The notes: a model not told the origin generated them from the sequence alone. A stretch of 9,839 nucleotides of DNA from Propionivibrio sp. (GCA_003249625.1 QKII01000081.1:1-9839), one strand, 5' to 3'; counted from the stretch's first letter, positions 1-6,812 are shown. Made by a program: numbers and translations.

Positions 1-1
1 G

Positions 2-106
2 CACGCAATCATGGAGTGTCTCGGCGAGGCGATCTGGCGCTCGCAGCGGGAGAAGGCACCCATGGATGGTGAAACGTATCTGGAGTGTGTGCGACAGAAA
101 CTGTAA
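2..106 (+). CDS. C-terminal end of an unrecognised protein (5' truncated by window edge)
   Basis: Reading frame 2 is open from the window edge to a TAA at 104-106 and gives 34 residues ending in ...YLECVRQKL. The other two frames look less coding-like; frame 1 stops at 70-72. The composition, with charged and amphipathic helical residues, is that of an ordinary soluble protein tail. I do not recognise the family from so short a piece. No clear rho-independent terminator follows it. The next gene begins 191 bp downstream, so it is probably a separate transcription unit from the chemoreceptor. Confidence 0.5.
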   Translation, partial: HAIMECLGEAIWRSQREKAPMDGETYLECVRQKL

Positions 107-246
107 TCCCGCGCTGCGCCCGTGCCATAAGCCAATTTCTGTTAGCGCCCTTTCCCCGCCCATAACTTCTCTATCGGGCTCCATTTCAACGATATTTGCT
201 CCGGGCAATTGATCGTTTGCCAGCTTGGATGCGTCAGCTGATATCC

Positions 247-262
247 TGGCGCATTTTGTGCA
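247..262 (+). promoter_or_regulatory. Candidate sigma-54 (RpoN) promoter upstream of the chemoreceptor gene
   Basis: The sequence TGGCGCATTTTGTGCA matches the -24/-12 consensus TGGCAC-N5-TTGCA, with the invariant GG (248-249) and GC (260-261) exactly 10 bases apart. Two consensus positions differ: A to G in the -24 element and T to G in the -12 element. A start site about 12 bases downstream would leave a leader of roughly 25 bases before the ATG at 298. I saw no flagellar sigma-28 site (TAAA/GCCGATAA) in this gap. An upstream activator site was not identified, so this is a pattern match only. Confidence 0.35.
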
Positions 263-297
263 TAACTCGTCGTCTAAATAACTAAAATGGACTTTTA

Positions 298-1923
298 ATG
301 AAAAACATAACAATCGCCGGCCGCATCCTCCTGATGGTTTGCACATCGCTTCTGACTCTCGTCATCGTCGGATTCATCGGGCTGTCGGTAGCCCAAAAAG
401 GAAGCGATAGCGTACGACAAATTAATGACGGCAATCTGGCAAGCATCGAGGTGCTGGCAACGATGCGACAGCAATTCATGGAAACGAGGGTAAACATTTT
501 TTCCCTTTTGCTGAGCAACGACGATGCGCAGATGGACCAATTGGAAAAGAAAATAAAGGAAAATCAAACCACAATCTCCGAAGGACTGGCCCATTACGAC
601 AGATTTCTTTCCAGCGACGAGGAACGAAAGCAACTCGAAGCCGTGCAGGCGGGGGTGAAGAAATACTACGATTTCTTCGTCACCCAACTACTGCCGAAGA
701 TCCGGAATTACGAAACGGAATATGCCTCGCAGCTTATCCGCATTCAGGCGGCACCTCTCGGCAACAAAGCGCTCCAGGGGCTGGACGGACTCCTTGCCCT
801 GAGCAAACAAGCGGCGGGAGATGCAACACGCACTACGCTTGAGAACGCGGAACGGGGGCAACGGATCTCTATATCTGTAATCCTTTTCGGGGTGCTTGTT
901 GTTGGTGCGCTTGGCATTTTCCTGGTGCGCGACATAAAGGCCTCGCTGAGCCGCATTCAGCTGATGGTAACGCGCGTGGAAAGCGATCTTGATTTCCGCG
1001 TTCGCGTTGAGCAGCAGAAAAACGATGAAATCGGCCAGACAACAGCCGCACTGAACCGCCTGCTCGGAAAATTACAGGATAATTTGCTGTCGATTGCCCG
1101 CAACACCGACTCCGTTGCCTCGGCCGCCGCGCTGATGGCCTCAACCTCAGCGCAAGTCGCCACAACGTCGAATCAACAAAGTGAATCTGCATCATCAATG
1201 GCGGCAACGATTGAAGAAATGACGGTAAGCATCAACCATGTGGCAGATCGCACGGAGGAAGCCAATCGAATCTCGTTCGAGTCCGGTCAACTCGCTGCCT
1301 CCGGAGAATCCGTTATCGCTCAGACGGCAAACGATATCGAAGACATTGCACAAACCGTCCGTGAATCATCGCAGCTTATCAATGATCTCGAGGAGCACAG
1401 TCGCCAGATTTCAAAAGTGGTCGCCGTTATCAAAGAGGTGGCGGAACAAACAAACCTGCTGGCCCTAAATGCTGCAATCGAGGCCGCGCGAGCCGGAGAA
1501 CAGGGGCGCGGATTCGCCGTAGTGGCGGACGAAGTCCGCAAGTTGGCAGAACGAACAACTGCGTCGACCAGCGAAATTGCTGCAACGATTGACGCGATGC
1601 ATTCAAGTGCGGGTAACGCGGTAGCCAGTATGACCGCCGTTATCGAAAAGGTCTCACAAGGGGTCGGCAGGGCGCAGGAAGCCAACGCGTCCATCAAGAA
1701 AATCGGTGAAGGAAGCAGAAACGCCGTAGAGATGGTCGAGGAAATCACGATCGCCATTCGCGAACAAGGCACTGCGACAAACAGCATTGCCGCGCAGGTA
1801 GAGCGCATCGCGCAAATGTCCGAAGAAAGCAGCACAGCGGCGAGCCACAGCGCCGCAACAGCGCAGGAACTGGATCGCTTGGCCCGCGACGTTCAGACGA
1901 TACTCAAGCGTTATACCCTCTAG
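298..1923 (+). CDS. Methyl-accepting chemotaxis protein with 4HB-type periplasmic sensor
   Basis: This 541-residue inner-membrane chemoreceptor would pass ligand occupancy to CheA/CheW and so steer flagellar motility. Order of parts: TM1 at about residues 9-31; a mostly helical periplasmic region at about 35-188, consistent with a four-helix-bundle (4HB_MCP) sensor; TM2 at about 190-212; HAMP at about 213-266; then the long cytoplasmic coiled-coil signalling domain. The hairpin tip is unmistakable at about 381-421 ([20 protein letters not shown] followed by [18 protein letters not shown]). Glu/Gln/Ala-rich flanking helices are suitable for CheR/CheB methylation. The C terminus ends in ...LKRYTL with no NWETF-like tether for CheR/CheB. 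The length is normal for a Tsr/Tar-like receptor. The start at 298 has only a weak Shine-Dalgarno (TGGA, 288-291), but TM1 begins immediately, so the start is sound. The ligand cannot be read from sequence. Confidence 0.95.
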   Translation: MKNITIAGRILLMVCTSLLTLVIVGFIGLSVAQKGSDSVRQINDGNLASIEVLATMRQQFMETRVNIFSLLLSNDDAQMDQLEKKIKENQTTISEGLAHYDRFLSSDEERKQLEAVQAGVKKYYDFFVTQLLPKIRNYETEYASQLIRIQAAPLGNKALQGLDGLLALSKQAAGDATRTTLENAERGQRISISVILFGVLVVGALGIFLVRDIKASLSRIQLMVTRVESDLDFRVRVEQQKNDEIGQTTAALNRLLGKLQDNLLSIARNTDSVASAAALMASTSAQVATTSNQQSESASSMAATIEEMTVSINHVADRTEEANRISFESGQLAASGESVIAQTANDIEDIAQTVRESSQLINDLEEHSRQISKVVAVIKEVAEQTNLLALNAAIEAARAGEQGRGFAVVADEVRKLAERTTASTSEIAATIDAMHSSAGNAVASMTAVIEKVSQGVGRAQEANASIKKIGEGSRNAVEMVEEITIAIREQGTATNSIAAQVERIAQMSEESSTAASHSAATAQELDRLARDVQTILKRYTL

Positions 1924-2004
1924 GAATTTGTCGATCACACGCTCCCAGTAGGCCACCATCGAAATGGTGTTCTGAGCACGCCAACCTAAAGGGGTCAGCG
2001 GCAT
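1924..2004 (-). pseudogene. Possible remnant of the 5' end of a minus-strand gene
   Basis: On the minus strand an ATG at 2004-2002 is preceded 8 bases upstream by a good Shine-Dalgarno (GGGAG, complement of 2013-2017). It opens a peptide starting MPLTPLGWRAQ and continuing through [17 protein letters not shown], which looks like genuine protein. The frame then runs straight into the antisense of the chemoreceptor 3' end and stops at 1654, and that part looks like shadow sequence. I read the first ~27 codons as what is left of a gene cut off at the chemoreceptor stop codon. It could also be a chance ORF, since I recognise no family. Confidence 0.25.
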
Positions 2005-2025
2005 TTCGTTTTCTCCCTTTAGGTT
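1983..2025. repeat. Perfect 11-bp inverted repeat (AACCTAAAGGG / CCCTTTAGGTT)
   Basis: The arms are at 1983-1993 and 2015-2025, separated by 21 bases. Transcribed from the + strand this could fold about 60 bases after the chemoreceptor stop codon, but no T-run follows, so it is not a standard intrinsic terminator. On the minus strand one arm covers the Shine-Dalgarno of the remnant ORF and the loop contains its start codon, so the hairpin would hide its ribosome binding site. A DNA-binding dyad is another possibility. Confidence 0.55.
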
Positions 2026-2057
2026 CCGTTGTAATTCACGAAACCCTCCCGCCCCCA

Positions 2058-2097
2058 CCAATATTGGATAAGAGTTGCTCTTGCCAATATCTATTGG
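2058..2097. promoter_or_regulatory. Palindrome cluster, candidate operator of the catabolic cluster
   Basis: There are two palindromes: CCAATATTGG (2058-2067) and CCAATA-TC-TATTGG (2084-2097). They share the same half-site, and their centres are 28 bp apart. Between them AAGAG (2070-2074) and CTCTT (2078-2082) are also complementary, so ATATTGG (2061-2067) can pair with CCAATAT (2084-2090) in a nested stem-loop. The cluster lies 156 bp upstream of the aldehyde dehydrogenase start. Repeated symmetric half-sites upstream of an operon that encodes its own dimeric GntR/FCD regulator suggest an operator. That link is inference, and other factors could bind here. Confidence 0.45.
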
Positions 2098-2252
2098 AAC
2101 GTGGCAACATATAAAACATCTCGTGAAATATCACATAACATTTCTAAAGATATTACTCAGAAACACTAACCGCAAATCATCCATAACGCGCTGTTTTTAA
2201 TTCATATTTTTAACAACAACACAGAACACCCTGCTCTCAGAGGAGAAAAATC

Positions 2253-3656
2253 ATGACCGACGTTGCGCCCACCGACAAGGAACTGATCGCTGACTTGGTG
2301 AGCCGTGCACGTGCCGCACAGCGGATAGCCGAGTCATACACTCAGGAGCAGGTGGACACCTTGGCCGCCGACATTGTGTATTCACTGTCCCGTCCGGAGG
2401 TTGCTCAGGAATTCGCAGAAATGGCGATGGCCGAAACCAACATGGGTGACGTGCCGTCGAAGGTTGCCAAGCTGGCGAAAAAAATGCCGGCCGTCTTCTA
2501 TGACATCAAGGACCAGAAGACGATTGGAATCATTGCCACCGATTCGGTCAACGGCGTCACTACGCTGGCCAAACCGATCGGGGTGATCGCGGCGCTGATC
2601 CCCAGCACCAACCCGGAAGCCACGCCGGTGTTCAAGGGTGTTCTGGGCATTCGCGCGCGCAATGCGGTGATTTGCGCGCCGCACCCCGTAAGCAAAAAGA
2701 CGACGTGCGCAGTAGTGGAAAAGATGCGATCCATCCTCAAGAAGCATGGCGCCCCCGAGGATCTCATCATCTGTATCGACAAGCCGTCCAAGGGATTGGC
2801 CGCCGAACTCATGGCGCAATGCGACCTGACCATGGCGACCGGCAGCGGCGACATGGTCCAGGCCGCCTATTCCTCCGGCAAGCCCGCCTACGGGGTCGGG
2901 GCGGGGAATGCCCCGATCATCGTGGACGAAACCGTCGACCTCGCCGAAACGGCAGAGAAGATCAGGATTGGCAAGACCGGCGATTGCGCGTCTGGCTGCT
3001 CCGCTGAGAATTCGCTGATCGTACAGAAGAGCATCTACGCCAGTCTGATGGATGAATTGAAAAAACAAGGCGCTTACATTGCCACTTCAGACGAGAAGGC
3101 GAAACTGCAAGCGGCAATGTGGGAAGACGGTCATCTCAGTCGGAAAATCGTCGCCAAACCAGCCAAGGTCATCGCCGGGGTCGCCGGGATCACGGTCCCC
3201 GAGGATACGAAGTTCATCGTCGTCGAGGAAACAGGTATCGGCATGGATTATCCCTTCTCGCGGGAAAAACTGTCGCTGGTGCTCACCGTCTATAGCTACG
3301 ATGACTTCCAGGAAGCCATCGACAAGGTCAATGCCATCACCGACTGTTCCGGTGCCGGCCACTCCTGCGGCATCCACAGCCACGACCGGGGGCGCATCGA
3401 GCGTCTCGCACTGAATACAAAAACCAGCCGAGTCATCGTGCGGCAGCCTCACGGCGCCTCCAACTCCGGCGCCTGGCACAACGGCCTGGCCAACACATTC
3501 TCGCTCGGCTGCGGCACCTGGGGTGGCAACATCGTGTCGGAGAACGTTACCCAGCGGCACTACTTCAACACCACGCGGATCGCCGAGCCGACCGGACGGC
3601 AACCAAAGTCCGATGAGGAAATCTTCGGCAAGTGGCTGTCCCTCATCGCCAAATAA
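2253..3656 (+). CDS. CoA-acylating aldehyde dehydrogenase (succinate-semialdehyde / sulfoacetaldehyde dehydrogenase family)
   Basis: This 467-residue cytoplasmic enzyme should catalyse aldehyde + CoA + NAD(P)+ to acyl-CoA + NAD(P)H. The N terminus (LVSRARAAQRIAESYTQEQVD, about 15-35), the nucleotide-binding region (PSTNPEATP at 117-125, APHPVSKK at 142-149) and ATGSGDMV (195-202) are those of the EutE/SucD/SauS type of acylating dehydrogenase. The likely catalytic cysteine is C249 in GCSAENS. The C-terminal SLGCGTWGGN...SENV (417-431) is also typical. The overall pattern resembles clostridial SucD and the sulfoacetaldehyde dehydrogenase SauS more than acetaldehyde-specific EutE or MhpF, pointing to a negatively charged omega-oxo acid or sulfonate substrate. 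An extra cysteine, C245, sits four residues before C249. The start is well set by AGAGGAG (2239-2245), 7 bases upstream. It is the first gene of the cluster; the alcohol dehydrogenase follows after 31 bp. The exact substrate is uncertain. Confidence 0.88.
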   Translation: MTDVAPTDKELIADLVSRARAAQRIAESYTQEQVDTLAADIVYSLSRPEVAQEFAEMAMAETNMGDVPSKVAKLAKKMPAVFYDIKDQKTIGIIATDSVNGVTTLAKPIGVIAALIPSTNPEATPVFKGVLGIRARNAVICAPHPVSKKTTCAVVEKMRSILKKHGAPEDLIICIDKPSKGLAAELMAQCDLTMATGSGDMVQAAYSSGKPAYGVGAGNAPIIVDETVDLAETAEKIRIGKTGDCASGCSAENSLIVQKSIYASLMDELKKQGAYIATSDEKAKLQAAMWEDGHLSRKIVAKPAKVIAGVAGITVPEDTKFIVVEETGIGMDYPFSREKLSLVLTVYSYDDFQEAIDKVNAITDCSGAGHSCGIHSHDRGRIERLALNTKTSRVIVRQPHGASNSGAWHNGLANTFSLGCGTWGGNIVSENVTQRHYFNTTRIAEPTGRQPKSDEEIFGKWLSLIAK

Positions 3657-3687
3657 GCCGACACGACGATTGCCGGAGAATTTTGTC

Positions 3688-4803
3688 ATGATCAGTTTTC
3701 AGTTGAAGCCAAAGCTGCAGAAGTTTTCCTCTTTCAAGGAGTTCGCTCACGAAGCCGCTCTCGGACCGGACGACGTGTTGCTGACCCATCGCTTTCTCCA
3801 CGCTGCTTTCATGCAGGATCTGCCTTGCCAGACACTTTATTACGAGGATTTCTGCACCGGCGAGCCTTCCAACGTGGTAATCGACGCCATGCTGGCGGTC
3901 GTCGGAAAAATGGAGTATTCCCGCATGATCGCCATAGGCGGTGGCGCGGTGCTCGACAGTTCGAAGCTCCTGACAATCGACGGCGCGACCAATACCGAGC
4001 AGCTCTTCAACGATGCCACGCCACAAACGCGCAGCAAGGGACTGATCATGGTGCCGACAACCTGCGGCACGGGCTGCGAAGTCACCGGAGTGGCGGTCAT
4101 CGACTTTCCCTCTAAAGGCTCAAAGCTCGGCAAGCGCTTCGAGTGCAGCTTCGCCGACACGGCGGTGCTGATCGGCGAACTGGTTCGCGGCCTGCCGTAT
4201 GAGTTGTTCATCTACTCTTCGATGGACGCACTGATCCACGCGCTGGAGATCTACGTCGCGCCGACAGCCAGCGAATACAGCGATCTCTTTTGCGAGAAGG
4301 CCATCCGCAAGATTCTCAACGGCTATGCCGAGCTCTTGAAGCACGGCCCGGAAAAGCGCTACGAACTGCTGGACTCCTTCCTGACGGCAAGCAACCTGGC
4401 CGGCATCGCTCTTGCCAACGTCCTGTGTGGCGCGGTACATGCCATGGCCATGCACTTTGGCAGCGCGCACCATGTGCCACACGGAGAATCCAACAGCCGT
4501 TTCCTGATGGGCGTATTCTCCGCCTACGCAGCCAAGAACCCTGACGGTAAGCTCCGGGGCGTGACGAGGATCGTCTCCGAGTGCCTGGGCACAGCCGACG
4601 ACACTCAGGCGGCTTTCTGCGCCCTGAGCGAACTGTTCAAGGCGCTTGTCCCGCAGAAGAAGCTGACGGACTATGGAATGAAACGTGGGGATGCCGGCGC
4701 TTACGCGGACAAGGTCATCGAAACGCAGCAGCGCCTGCTGGTCAACAACTACGTACCCTTGTCCCGTGAAGATCTTATCGCCATCTATGAATCCGCCTGC
4801 TGA
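3688..4803 (+). CDS. Iron-type (group III) alcohol dehydrogenase, 4-hydroxybutyrate dehydrogenase-like
   Basis: This 371-residue cytoplasmic NAD(P)-dependent alcohol dehydrogenase would interconvert an omega-hydroxy acid and its aldehyde, feeding the acylating dehydrogenase next door. Seen: the nucleotide-binding motif GGGAVLDSSK (84-93), PTTCGTGCEVT (123-133, family form PTTAGTGSEVT), and the metal ligands D180 and H184 in SSMDALIHALE, H251 in VHAMAM and H265 in VPHGESN. The last two have the usual 14-residue spacing. The closing segment QQRLLVNNYVPLSREDL (347-363) is very like 4-hydroxybutyrate dehydrogenase of Clostridium kluyveri as I remember it, which also has about 371 residues. Fe-type sulfoacetaldehyde reductases are a related alternative. 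I chose the start at 3688 because GGAG (3675-3678) lies 9 bases upstream and the family N terminus begins here. The frame is open further back to 3523, but that stretch overlaps the preceding gene. Confidence 0.9.
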   Translation: MISFQLKPKLQKFSSFKEFAHEAALGPDDVLLTHRFLHAAFMQDLPCQTLYYEDFCTGEPSNVVIDAMLAVVGKMEYSRMIAIGGGAVLDSSKLLTIDGATNTEQLFNDATPQTRSKGLIMVPTTCGTGCEVTGVAVIDFPSKGSKLGKRFECSFADTAVLIGELVRGLPYELFIYSSMDALIHALEIYVAPTASEYSDLFCEKAIRKILNGYAELLKHGPEKRYELLDSFLTASNLAGIALANVLCGAVHAMAMHFGSAHHVPHGESNSRFLMGVFSAYAAKNPDGKLRGVTRIVSECLGTADDTQAAFCALSELFKALVPQKKLTDYGMKRGDAGAYADKVIETQQRLLVNNYVPLSREDLIAIYESAC

Positions 4804-4807
4804 CCAC

Positions 4808-5500
4808 ATGACCGTCAAGCACTCCCGAAAAAACACCCTGGGTCCCAATTCTCACGCGGAGAAAGCCTATCAGACGATCCGCGCGATGATCATGAACCGC
4901 ACGCTTAACCAAGGCGCCAGCCTGAACGTCGCCGAAATCGCCGAGCAGTGCGAAATGAGCGTCACGCCTGTGCGCGAGGCTGTCCGCCGCCTTGTTTCCG
5001 AAGGCTTGCTGGAGGTCCTGCCCCGCAGAGGAACGTTCGTGCGCAGCTTCAGTGCTGAAGACCTCATTTCCGCCTTCGAGGTGGCCGAAGCCTACGAAGG
5101 CATGGCGGCCTACCTGGTTGCCGAGCGGGTGAGGAACGGCGAAGATCTGAGCGGAGACCTGGACCGGCTCGCCGGGTATGTCGACGAACTGGCCATGCAT
5201 CTGGAACCAAAGGACGCGAGTCTCTGGGCGGCCCTGGATACCAAGTTTCACGACACACTGTGTAAGTTGAGCAAGAACACGCACATCTGGCAAAGCTACC
5301 AGATGGTTCGGGCGCAAATGGACTGCGTGCTGTGGTTCATCACGCCGTTGTACGTAGACCGCGGCAATTCTGCCCGTGAGCACCGAAGCATCATTGATGC
5401 CGTCCGGCAGGGCGACATGGAAGCGGCGCGCGCCTTGAGCCAAAAGCACAGGAATCAGGTGCGAAGCGTCCTGCGCGGATTGTCACCCTTGGTTGGATAA
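4808..5500 (+). CDS. GntR-family transcriptional regulator, FadR/FCD subfamily
   Basis: This 230-residue DNA-binding regulator probably acts as a dimer and responds to a small carboxylate or acyl ligand. The N-terminal winged helix-turn-helix (about 17-80) includes LNVAEIAEQCEMSVTPVREA, a classic GntR motif, and ends with the wing PRRGTFV. The C-terminal all-helical FCD domain (about 86-217) keeps the likely metal/ligand residues D144 and H148 (DTKFHDTL), H192 (EHRSIIDAV, with GD at 202-203) and H214. The start is uncertain. ATG 4808 lies 4 bases after the alcohol dehydrogenase stop codon; ATG 4787 would overlap that gene by 17 bases and add MNPPADH. Neither has a strong Shine-Dalgarno, which suggests translational coupling. 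Its place inside the cluster suggests it controls this operon and itself, possibly through the palindromes at 2058-2097. Confidence 0.9.
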   Translation: MTVKHSRKNTLGPNSHAEKAYQTIRAMIMNRTLNQGASLNVAEIAEQCEMSVTPVREAVRRLVSEGLLEVLPRRGTFVRSFSAEDLISAFEVAEAYEGMAAYLVAERVRNGEDLSGDLDRLAGYVDELAMHLEPKDASLWAALDTKFHDTLCKLSKNTHIWQSYQMVRAQMDCVLWFITPLYVDRGNSAREHRSIIDAVRQGDMEAARALSQKHRNQVRSVLRGLSPLVG

Positions 5501-5535
5501 CGCGGTGCGTCACTGGCGCACCTGAAGGAGATGGC

Positions 5536-6459
5536 ATGAAGCTGGTCTATCCCAAGTCCGTACAGATCGTGGACATTACCGGACGCGACGGTTTTCAGAA
5601 CATCAAGGAATGGATTCCCACGGAAACAAAAAAACGGGTTCTCGACCAGTTGGCGGCCGCCGGCGTGAGCAAGATGGAAGCCACCAGTTTCGTCAGCCCG
5701 AAGGCCGTTCCGCAGATGGCAGACGCGCAGGAGATCGTGGCCCACATGCGGGAAAGACACCCGGAAGTCGAACTGGTGGTCCTGACGCCCAACCTCAAAG
5801 GCGTACAGCGTGCCGCCGAAAACGGAGTCGAAGAAGTCAGCTACGTCATTTCCACCAGTGCCTCGCACAACAAGGCCAATATCAACCGCACGCACCAGGA
5901 ATCACTGGACGATCTCGCGGCCATCACAGACACCTACCCGGACGTCGCGATCAACCTGTCCATGTCCACCGTCTTCGGCTGTCCGTTTGCAGGTGAAGTC
6001 CGCGTATCGCAAGTGCTCTGGCTGATCGGCGAATGCCTCGCGCGCGGTGCCAAAACCATGTCGCTGTGCGACACCATCGGCGTAGCCAATCCCGCGCAGG
6101 TGCAGAACATGATCGCCGCCGTACGAGACGCCTTCCCCAGACTGGATTTCGCCCTGCACCTGCACGATACACACGGCATGGGGCTGGCCAACACCTTGGC
6201 CGCGTTGCAGGCCGGCGTCACCCGGTTCGAAACCGCGGGCGGCGGACTCGGTGGCTGTCCCTTCGCGCCGGGTGCCGCGGGCAATACCTCGACCGAGGAT
6301 CTGGTCAACATGCTGCATCGGATGCACATCGAAACCTGCATCGATCTCCCCAAATACCTCGAAGCCGTCGCCATCCTCCGCGACGAAATCAATCCGCGCA
6401 TTCCGGGCCGGCTGATCGCCTCTCGTACCTACTCGGAGTTCCGTTTTTACACGCCATGA
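5536..6459 (+). CDS. Hydroxymethylglutaryl-CoA lyase family protein (DRE-TIM metallolyase)
   Basis: This 307-residue TIM-barrel enzyme is expected to cleave a 3-hydroxy-3-alkyl acyl-CoA, as HMG-CoA lyase cleaves HMG-CoA to acetyl-CoA and acetoacetate. The catalytic set can be matched to human HMG-CoA lyase: R17-D18 (GRDGFQN), E48 (MEATSFVSPKAVPQM), H208 and H210 (HLHDTHGMGLANTL), D179 (LCDTIG), C241 in the flexible-loop signature GGLGGCPFAPGAAGN, and N250. Differences from the usual form: DITGRDGFQNI for EVGPRDGLQNE, GCPFAG (148-153) for GCPYEG, and LCDTIG (177-182) for LGDTIG. The length is normal for the bacterial enzyme. AAGGAG at 5525-5530, five bases before the ATG, fixes the start. It follows the regulator after 35 bp and is the last gene of the cluster. 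A related 3-hydroxyacyl-CoA substrate is possible. Confidence 0.88.
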   Translation: MKLVYPKSVQIVDITGRDGFQNIKEWIPTETKKRVLDQLAAAGVSKMEATSFVSPKAVPQMADAQEIVAHMRERHPEVELVVLTPNLKGVQRAAENGVEEVSYVISTSASHNKANINRTHQESLDDLAAITDTYPDVAINLSMSTVFGCPFAGEVRVSQVLWLIGECLARGAKTMSLCDTIGVANPAQVQNMIAAVRDAFPRLDFALHLHDTHGMGLANTLAALQAGVTRFETAGGGLGGCPFAPGAAGNTSTEDLVNMLHRMHIETCIDLPKYLEAVAILRDEINPRIPGRLIASRTYSEFRFYTP

Positions 6460-6493
6460 ACACTGAACCCATGAACATGGAGATGGTGTCGCC

Positions 6494-6519
6494 AACCGTT
6501 GCTGGTTTCGGCAACGGTT
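6494..6519 (+). terminator. Stem-loop after the catabolic cluster, possible terminator
   Basis: AACCGTTGC (6494-6502) pairs perfectly with GCAACGGTT (6511-6519). A U-G and a G-C pair extend the stem inward to 11 bp with a four-base loop, GTTT. It starts 35 bases after the lyase stop codon, the right place for an operon terminator or an mRNA-stabilising 3' hairpin. Only one more T follows the stem, giving TTT before GAGG, so it is not a textbook intrinsic terminator. Confidence 0.45.
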
Positions 6520-6613
6520 TGAGGAGCCACAAATTTCCCGCGCGAAAGCAGATCCGGATTCGTCGTTCATAGAAACGAAGCCGAGTACAGTAAAGGTCTG
6601 CGAGAGCGGATTT

Positions 6614-6632
6614 GGCCGAACAGTTTTCGGTC
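6614..6632. repeat. Small hairpin GGCCGAA / TTCGGTC
   Basis: The arms 6614-6620 and 6626-6632 form a 7-bp stem with one G-U pair around the loop CAGTT. It has no T-tract and is not placed next to a gene end. It may be part of a decayed intergenic repeat. Confidence 0.3.
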
Positions 6633-6812
6633 GGTCCCAGCGTTGTACGACTGGTCGCCCCCACAACGTTCCCTCGGGGCAGAGATAAAACGTTAGTCCG
6701 CCAAGCTTGAATCAGGCCGAAAACGCCACGAAGTTCACACAGCGAAAATAGACCGTTTGAACACGGACAGGTCTAATCCACTAATATATTGTCCAGTACT
6801 CGAAAAAACAGG

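Larger units (their letters stand above)
1924..2252. other. 329-bp intergenic region between chemoreceptor and catabolic cluster
   Basis: No + strand gene is supported here. The first ~120 bp have near-normal GC and hold an inverted repeat and a possible minus-strand gene remnant. From about 2058 the DNA becomes strongly AT-rich and carries palindromes (2058-2097). It also has an imperfect dyad, GTGA-N4-TCAC (2123-2134), and T/A runs (about 2191-2215) typical of a promoter region. I could not find a -35/-10 pair good enough to call. The region must hold the promoter of the downstream four-gene cluster, because the genes that follow have no other gap of comparable size. Confidence 0.6.

Noticed and set aside
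2063..2079. Sigma-54-like sequence TTGGATAAGAGTTGCTC upstream of the cluster
   Set aside because: The GG-to-GC spacing is 9 instead of 10, and the bases are better explained as part of the palindrome cluster.
2123..2134. GTGAAATATCAC as a CRP or FNR site
   Set aside because: The half-sites GTGA/TCAC are separated by 4 bases where CRP needs 6, and the FNR core TTGAT-N4-ATCAA is not matched.
2382..3068. Long minus-strand ORF opposite the aldehyde dehydrogenase (228 codons)
   Set aside because: It lies entirely antisense to a clear enzyme gene, has no recognisable motif, and is typical of GC-rich codon shadows. The same reasoning applies to minus-strand ORFs at 1320-1835, 3087-3689, 4120-4848, 4775-5449 and 5902-6666.
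3523..3687. In-frame N-terminal extension of the alcohol dehydrogenase starting at 3523
   Set aside because: It overlaps the end of the aldehyde dehydrogenase in another frame, has arginine/serine-rich shadow composition, and the family N terminus plus a good Shine-Dalgarno support 3688.
4685..4807. In-frame N-terminal extension of the GntR regulator starting at 4685
   Set aside because: It lies inside the alcohol dehydrogenase, and the peptide is low-complexity shadow sequence with no GntR similarity. The ATG at 4787 remains a possible start.
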